A stretch of 64,000 nt of DNA from Distichodus sexfasciatus (taxonomy: Eukaryota > Chordata > Actinopteri > Characiformes > Distichodontidae), in the NCBI GenBank assembly GCA_032718565.1, contig JAVGVS010000302.1, positions 434,001 through 498,000 on the forward strand, in the 5' to 3' direction. The notes below the pieces were generated by a model. It did no database searches, was not told the DNA's origin, and worked only from the letters and a program-made list of their open reading frames with translations. Both the position numbers and the translations under genes were made by a program. Shown in pieces: positions 62,501 to 64,000 of this stretch; position 1 is the stretch's first letter, and each line of letters starts with the position of its first letter.

Positions 62501-62644
62501 TGTTCGTTCGTAAAAGATGCGATAGCGAAGAGTACGGCGAGGCGCTGTCTTTGGCCCACGTCTATGGACTGGACTCGGATCTGGTCTACCAGAGACAGTG
62601 GAGGAAGTCGTCAGTTAGCATAGCCTCTGCTCTGGGACTACCTG
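35774..62644 (+). CDS. nbas: NBAS, NRZ tethering complex subunit (exons 1-16, 3' part beyond the window)
   Basis: NBAS is the large subunit of the ZW10-RINT1-NBAS complex, which tethers Golgi-derived vesicles at the ER, and it has also been linked to nonsense-mediated decay. Exons: 35774-35875, 36603-36654, 37260-37296, 37591-37668, 39506-39553, 40776-40819, 48239-48372, 50152-50285, 51403-51501, 54380-54518, 54709-54774, 56788-56916, 57566-57629, 59824-60012, ~60757-61006, 62517-62644. Recognisable segments: ILYDLLINAEWPPET, QINWQLVLAS, NGKLLAVVQDQCVEIR, SARDDFGSVIGKCQ, DSTGTVRVFDLMGSELF, AGLIFLEYTASAQWSAELL, GITAWRVLSGSPHYKQV, MSLSPDGTMLAVIHFSGTL, LEKRKKIK, SCEWFEPSP and YGLDSDLVYQRQWRK. 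These form the N-terminal WD40-like propeller and the start of the helical region. Phases agree through exon 13; exons 14-16 hold indels. A second in-frame ATG (35783) precedes AAELN and could also serve as the start. Confidence 0.96.
35876..36602. other. NBAS intron 1
   Basis: AT-rich, with a short (AT)n at 36357-36371 and a CACT run at 36518-36535. Nothing else recognised. Confidence 0.5.
36655..37259. other. NBAS intron 2
   Basis: AT-rich sequence without repeats or exons that I can identify. Confidence 0.5.
37669..39505. other. NBAS intron 4
   Basis: Contains (TG)n(TA)n at 38098-38150, a TE fragment at ~38225-38320, and a fragment at ~38395-38545 (GCCCAAATCATCTGGAA and GCGGACCACCGGTTGAAA) that is related to 31790-31940. 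An ORF at 38950-39249 has no splice signals or family match. Confidence 0.55.
39554..40775. other. NBAS intron 5 with a decayed TIR element
   Basis: From ~40032 (GGGATGCACCGATTCA) to ~40570 it carries CCGATGTCGATACCGATGC and AACAACCAGCGTTCCACTCA. The latter recurs near 46470, so these are relics of related elements. No exon. Confidence 0.6.
40845..41036 (+). mobile_element. tRNA-derived SINE-like repeat, interrupted tail
   Basis: Contains GGTACCACTGAGGTACTCAT, TCCACTGCTCCTTCACGGAT and the tail AATGACAAATAAT. The tail is split by the hAT-like insertion at 41037-41419 and resumes at 41420. Confidence 0.8.
41037..41419 (+). mobile_element. hAT-like MITE with perfect 8 bp target duplication
   Basis: Ends TAGGGCTGG and CCAGCCCTA bound 383 bp of ATCGAT-rich sequence. 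The 8-mer CAAATAAT is present at 41029-41036 and 41420-41427. The target is the tail of a SINE copy. An 8 bp duplication fits the hAT superfamily. Confidence 0.88.
41440..43160 (+). repeat. Pyrimidine-rich tracts in NBAS intron 6
   Basis: Two long CT-rich blocks, 41440-41800 and 42520-43155, with CTTT and TTCT units, separated by ordinary sequence. A GAAA run at 41516-41540 forms a short hairpin partner. At ~42407-42436 TAACGGGGGTCTC occurs in tandem. They encode only Ser/Leu/Phe pseudo-ORFs. Confidence 0.85.
43507..43735 (+). mobile_element. tRNA-derived SINE-like repeat, near full length
   Basis: Head GTAGCGTAACGGTCAGGCAG; then GAGGTACTCATGATCAAGGT, TCATGGATGGGTCAAATGCA and tail GTTCACAATGACAAATA. 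In NBAS intron 6. Confidence 0.8.
44452..44578 (+). mobile_element. tRNA-derived SINE-like repeat, head part
   Basis: Head GTTGGTGGCGTAGCGGTAGG, GGTTCCAATCC, then CCACTGAGATACTCATGAGC; truncated at CCCCAAGTGCTTA, where the ATTCATTTGATT array starts. Confidence 0.75.
44580..45095 (+). repeat. ATTCATTTGATTCATG satellite
   Basis: About 500 bp of ATTCATTTGATTCATGAATT-type words with variable phase, including TTTGATGCATGATTCATG. The theme is self-complementary around TTCATGAA, so hairpins are likely. It begins where a SINE copy is cut off. Confidence 0.85.
45305..46693 (+). mobile_element. hAT-like TIR element (~1.4 kb, NBAS intron 6)
   Basis: Ends CTGCAACTAGCAATTATTTT and the near-complement TTGTTAGTTGCAG, with ATCGATTAATC sub-ends. 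No transposase ORF is visible. The interior holds a direct repeat about 460 bp apart (TTTGAAATTTGGCAGGTAGG at ~45552 and ~46008). Confidence 0.75.
46694..47950. other. NBAS intron 6, right part
   Basis: Unique-looking, AT-rich sequence with no repeat or exon identified. Confidence 0.5.
47952..48108 (-). mobile_element. tRNA-derived SINE-like repeat just before NBAS exon 7
   Basis: Complement of the family: GTGGGCAGC, CTTGCTCTTGAGTACCTCAC, GACTTGAACCGCCGACC and CCCTAACCGTTGTGCTACCA. Its head is part of the segment also found at 9677-9795. Confidence 0.8.
48377..49155 (+). repeat. CT-rich minisatellite at the start of NBAS intron 7
   Basis: Starts within ~15 nt of the exon 7 donor. Mostly (CT)n with the recurring module GTGCGTCTCTCTCTCC, CTCTCAGTGTCTCTC. 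Long Ser/Leu pseudo-ORFs arise in two frames. Each CTCTCAG could in principle look like a 3' splice site. Confidence 0.9.
49156..50151. other. NBAS intron 7, right part
   Basis: A mixture of ordinary sequence with CT runs (49570-49595, 50039-50060) and (CA)n at 49783-49801. The ORFs at 49475-50031 are not supported by family resemblance. Confidence 0.55.
50333..50430 (-). mobile_element. tRNA-derived SINE-like repeat, tail part
   Basis: Complement: TTTGTCATTGTGAACAGCAC, GATTTGACCCATCCGTGAGC and GTGGGCAGC. Followed by (CA)n at 50446-50465. Confidence 0.7.
50814..51298 (+). mobile_element. PIF/Harbinger-like MITE (NBAS intron 8)
   Basis: Ends GGGTGTTTTCACA and TGTGAAAACTCCC, flanked by TTA on both sides (50811-50813, 51299-51301). 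The interior has AACCGAACTCAG and TGGTCTCAGTTCGGTTC subrepeats. 485 bp, no ORF of note. A TTA duplication fits Harbinger. Confidence 0.82.
51609..52749 (+). mobile_element. TIR element interrupted by a hAT-like insertion
   Basis: Outer inverted ends CCATTTCACCCCT and AGGGGTGAAATGG. The middle is split by the element at 51729-52287. NBAS intron 9. Confidence 0.72.
51729..52287 (+). mobile_element. Nested hAT-like MITE with 8 bp target duplication
   Basis: Ends CAGAGGTGG and the near-complement TACCTCTG bound 559 bp rich in ACTTGAGTAAAAGTA. GAAATTTC is repeated exactly on both sides (51721-51728, 52288-52295). A relative fragment is at 19868-20062. Confidence 0.88.
53741..54190 (+). repeat. 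62 bp tandem repeat, seven units (NBAS intron 9)
   Basis: Units start at 53741, 53803, 53865, 53927, 53989, 54051 and about 54113, each with TCAGTACTGGTACTTAAGTA and TTACAAGTACTGTTACTACC. The first five are almost identical; the last two are diverged. It ends about 190 bp before exon 10. Confidence 0.93.
54775..56787. other. NBAS intron 11 with transposon relics
   Basis: 54980-55030 has a tRNA-like stretch. 55060-55260 is a third, undisturbed relative of the 23709 element (GGGCCGTATAAAATCCCACC). 55585-56055 is another CCGATATCGG-type relic. (GA)n lies at 56596-56613. A (TG)n run abuts the exon 12 acceptor. Confidence 0.65.
57095..57545 (+). repeat. Pyrimidine-rich tract before NBAS exon 13
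   Basis: 450 bp of CT/TTC-rich sequence that runs up to the exon 13 acceptor (CCAACAG). It yields Ser/Leu/Phe pseudo-ORFs and would act as an extended polypyrimidine tract. Confidence 0.85.
57630..58029. other. NBAS intron 13, left part
   Basis: Unique-looking sequence, nothing recognised. Confidence 0.5.
58030..59818 (+). repeat. 1.8 kb CT-rich satellite in NBAS intron 13
   Basis: Nearly pure pyrimidine, with modules CTCTTCACCTCTCTCTC and CTCCCTCTCTTC repeated irregularly. It runs straight into the exon 14 acceptor. A 670-residue Ser/Leu pseudo-ORF spans it; it is not a protein. Confidence 0.95.
59824..60012 (+). other. nbas: NBAS exon 14 with frame-breaking indels
   Basis: The exon begins after a CT-rich acceptor and reads DMVQYQSLLDVG, then meets TGA where the family has a Trp-Trp pair; four bases appear to be missing. 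Further on, one extra C and two missing C residues are needed to recover LTVSS..SLPSLLGRSCEWFEPSP and GGFLSLE before the donor GTGCGT. The exon is 189 nt where 194 would keep frame. All flaws are small indels at G or C runs, next to a 1.8 kb low-complexity tract. Confidence 0.85.
60013..60756. other. NBAS intron 14
   Basis: Ordinary sequence with a short TG run (60397-60409) and a poly-C run at 60738-60747. No exon other than those assigned. Confidence 0.55.
60757..61006 (+). other. nbas: NBAS exon 15, heavily indel-damaged
   Basis: The exon is recognised piecewise: CEIKLAP at the start, then Y..KARYF, FVKQG, a TEEMERFAPPRKRP-like stretch, SKSFYR, SLRSTPE and AKR before donor GTGAAA. Each piece is in a different frame, separated by one or two bases. 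No clean acceptor AG is visible; a poly-C run at about 60738-60747 lies just upstream. Its end phase (AG) joins exon 16's first A to make Arg, which supports the assignment. Without this exon, exon 14 to 16 would be out of phase and hit TAG at once. Confidence 0.75.
61007..62516. other. NBAS intron 15
   Basis: Around 61060-61170 it has a dispersed-repeat fragment (TTTAGCAGACACTTTTCCAG). The rest is AT-rich with A and T runs. Ends in (TG)n at 62471-62501, just before exon 16. Confidence 0.55.
62517..62644 (+). other. nbas: NBAS exon 16 (start of the helical region)
   Basis: Reads CDSEEYGEALSLAHVYGLD and then SDLVYQRQWRKSSVSIAS before donor GTAAGC. The final codons read ALGLP in the running frame, but DYL in the +1 frame, which is what the family has just before this splice site. 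One extra base near 62625-62635 is therefore likely. The acceptor follows a (TG)n run. Confidence 0.85.
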
Positions 62645-63311
62645 GTAAGCGAGCTTGTGATGCTGGGGGTCTAAAGCCACTTCTGAACGTGTCTCTGAAC
62701 AAAGGTGAGTAAGCTGCTGTGGGAAGGTTCCTATATGTGCTGGGGAACTTGGAAAAACAGCTAACCCCTAACCCCAGGAAAAGAGTACACTGAGGTACAT
62801 GAGCAAGGTGCATCCACGGATGATGAATGTAGAGGTGGTATTTTGGTGCACCGTCGTTTAGTGCCGTGTTACTCGTACTGCTTCTTTCTCCCAACAAAAC
62901 AAGAACTACCGCCCAAAGTACCCTTCTGTTTTTCAGAGGCGCAGTGTAAAGGTGCTGTTAGGTAGATGAGTATGTACTGGATTTCTGTTTTTCCTTTTCT
63001 TTTTATTATATTTTCCTGGATTTACGTTCAGGTTGTTTTTCCAAATGTCTTCCCATATTAAAAGCATAAATCAAAAGCAGCATTAATTTAGGCATTACAA
63101 GTTGCATTCTCATAGCATTTGCTTTTAGTTATATGTCGTGTCGTAATATTTTATTAGAATCTAGGATTATTTCTGCGACATTACATTATTCGGAGTTTCT
63201 GTTACTCACTGTGCACCACACACACACACCATAATGATAATAAAACTATCTTCAATAAGGGACATTCCGCGGGCTTCGCATAATGACTAGATGTATAAAA
63301 TCATACAGAAG
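62645..63311. other. NBAS intron 16, first part
   Basis: No exon matching the next part of NBAS is seen; the gene continues outside the window. A SINE trace (ACTGAGGTACATGAGCAAGG) lies near 62789. Confidence 0.55.
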
Positions 63312-63550
63312 GCAGTTGGTGGGCGTAGCAGTGGGGTGTTAAGCCCGTGATCAGAAAGAATGCACCAAGGTTGAGGAATCCAGGGCGATGAAGTTACCGC
63401 TGAGTGCTTTCACTGAACAAGCGATGGCGATCTACAAAAGCACTGCTACCCGGCGCTGCGCCATTGCTGCCCACTGCTCCTTCACAGATGGGTCAAATGC
63501 AGAGGTCACATTTTGTTGTGGTGCGCTGTGTGTACTTTTATTAACAGCCA
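63312..63550 (+). mobile_element. tRNA-derived SINE-like repeat, near full length
   Basis: Head GCAGTTGGTGGGCGTAGCAG, then AAGTTACCGCTGAGTGCTTT, CCACTGCTCCTTCACAGATG and GCAGAGGTCACATTTTGTTG. In NBAS intron 16. Confidence 0.78.
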
Positions 63551-63569
63551 ATTGTGTTCTGGTAAGCAA

Positions 63570-63785
63570 ACCGTCACTCACTTTACAGCTAATCTTAATC
63601 CTAACCCTAACCTTAACCTAACCTAGTTTCTCAAATAAAACATGTACATTTTGAAGTTATGAAAATATTTAATGTGAAAATGCATGTTTTTATTTCATTT
63701 ACGTAAATCATAAAATCAAATAAAAAGTGATTTTTAGGGACAAGCGAGCCAAAAAAGCTCCTTACAGTGCATAAAAACATGGTAT
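63570..63785 (+). repeat. MITE-like repeat, decayed copy 3
   Basis: Shares CCTAACCCTAACCTTAACC, TTTCTCAAATAAAACA and AAAAAGTGATTTTTAGGGAC with the copies at 3165 and 19263, with large internal changes. Followed by (CA)n. Confidence 0.65.
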
Positions 63786-64000
63786 AAACACACACACACA
63801 CACACCTACTTTTACAGTGTTACTCCTGTTGCAGGCTAGGAGGAGTGAACCTAGGTTGTTTTATGCACTGTATCACACTCTGCTAGACATGGTTTGATAA
63901 ATTAATGGGCAAAAGTTGAATTGTATAATTACATAGACTTTAGTTCTGATTTATTAGTTTGTGTTTGTACCAAATTGGGCTATTTTTGGATAGTTTTGAC

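Overview
The window is vertebrate genomic DNA and almost certainly from a teleost fish. Genes are split into many short exons with GT..AG introns. CA/GT, CT/GA and TATC microsatellites are very dense, and there are many short terminal-inverted-repeat (TIR) transposons and tRNA-headed SINE-like repeats of the kind common in fish. I cannot name the species. There are no bacterial, phage or CRISPR features.

Two protein-coding genes are recognisable, arranged head to head around a 291 bp shared promoter (35483-35773). DDX1, a DEAD-box RNA helicase with an inserted SPRY domain, lies on the minus strand. All 26 coding exons can be placed, from the start codon at 35482 to the stop at 22217, with a polyadenylation signal near 21991. 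NBAS, the large subunit of the NRZ (NBAS-RINT1-ZW10) Golgi-to-ER tethering complex, lies on the plus strand from 35774. Sixteen exons are found, ending at 62644. The gene runs off the right edge, so only the N-terminal beta-propeller part and the start of the following helical region are here. DDX1 and NBAS are also neighbours in other vertebrates, close to MYCN. No MYCN exon was found here.

Layout: 1-21970 is intergenic, downstream of DDX1. It contains no exon I can recognise. It holds an inverted pair of a ~610 bp TIR element (1-491 and 7259-7869), a 22 bp minisatellite (8600-9676), a 40 bp tandem array (11384-11800), a TATC/TGTC mosaic (14662-15391) and many microsatellites. 21970-35482 is DDX1, whose introns carry nested DNA transposons. 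35774-64000 is NBAS, with a 7.4 kb intron 6 full of repeats, a ~0.8 kb pyrimidine tract in intron 7 and a 1.8 kb pyrimidine tract in intron 13.

Points worth attention: (1) frameshifting small indels are concentrated in DDX1 exons 9 and 11-13 and in NBAS exons 14-16, while the other exons read cleanly; consensus errors are the likeliest explanation. (2) The DDX1 motif II reads DECD instead of DEAD. (3) A fragment of the NBAS intron 6/exon 7 junction is duplicated 38 kb away at 9.7 kb. (4) Two paralogous ~1.1 kb transposon copies in DDX1 introns each serve as the empty site for a different nested insertion in the other. (5) A promoter of under 300 bp holds an ETS-type site near DDX1 and a perfect CRE near NBAS. 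I found no evidence of a wholly new biological system.
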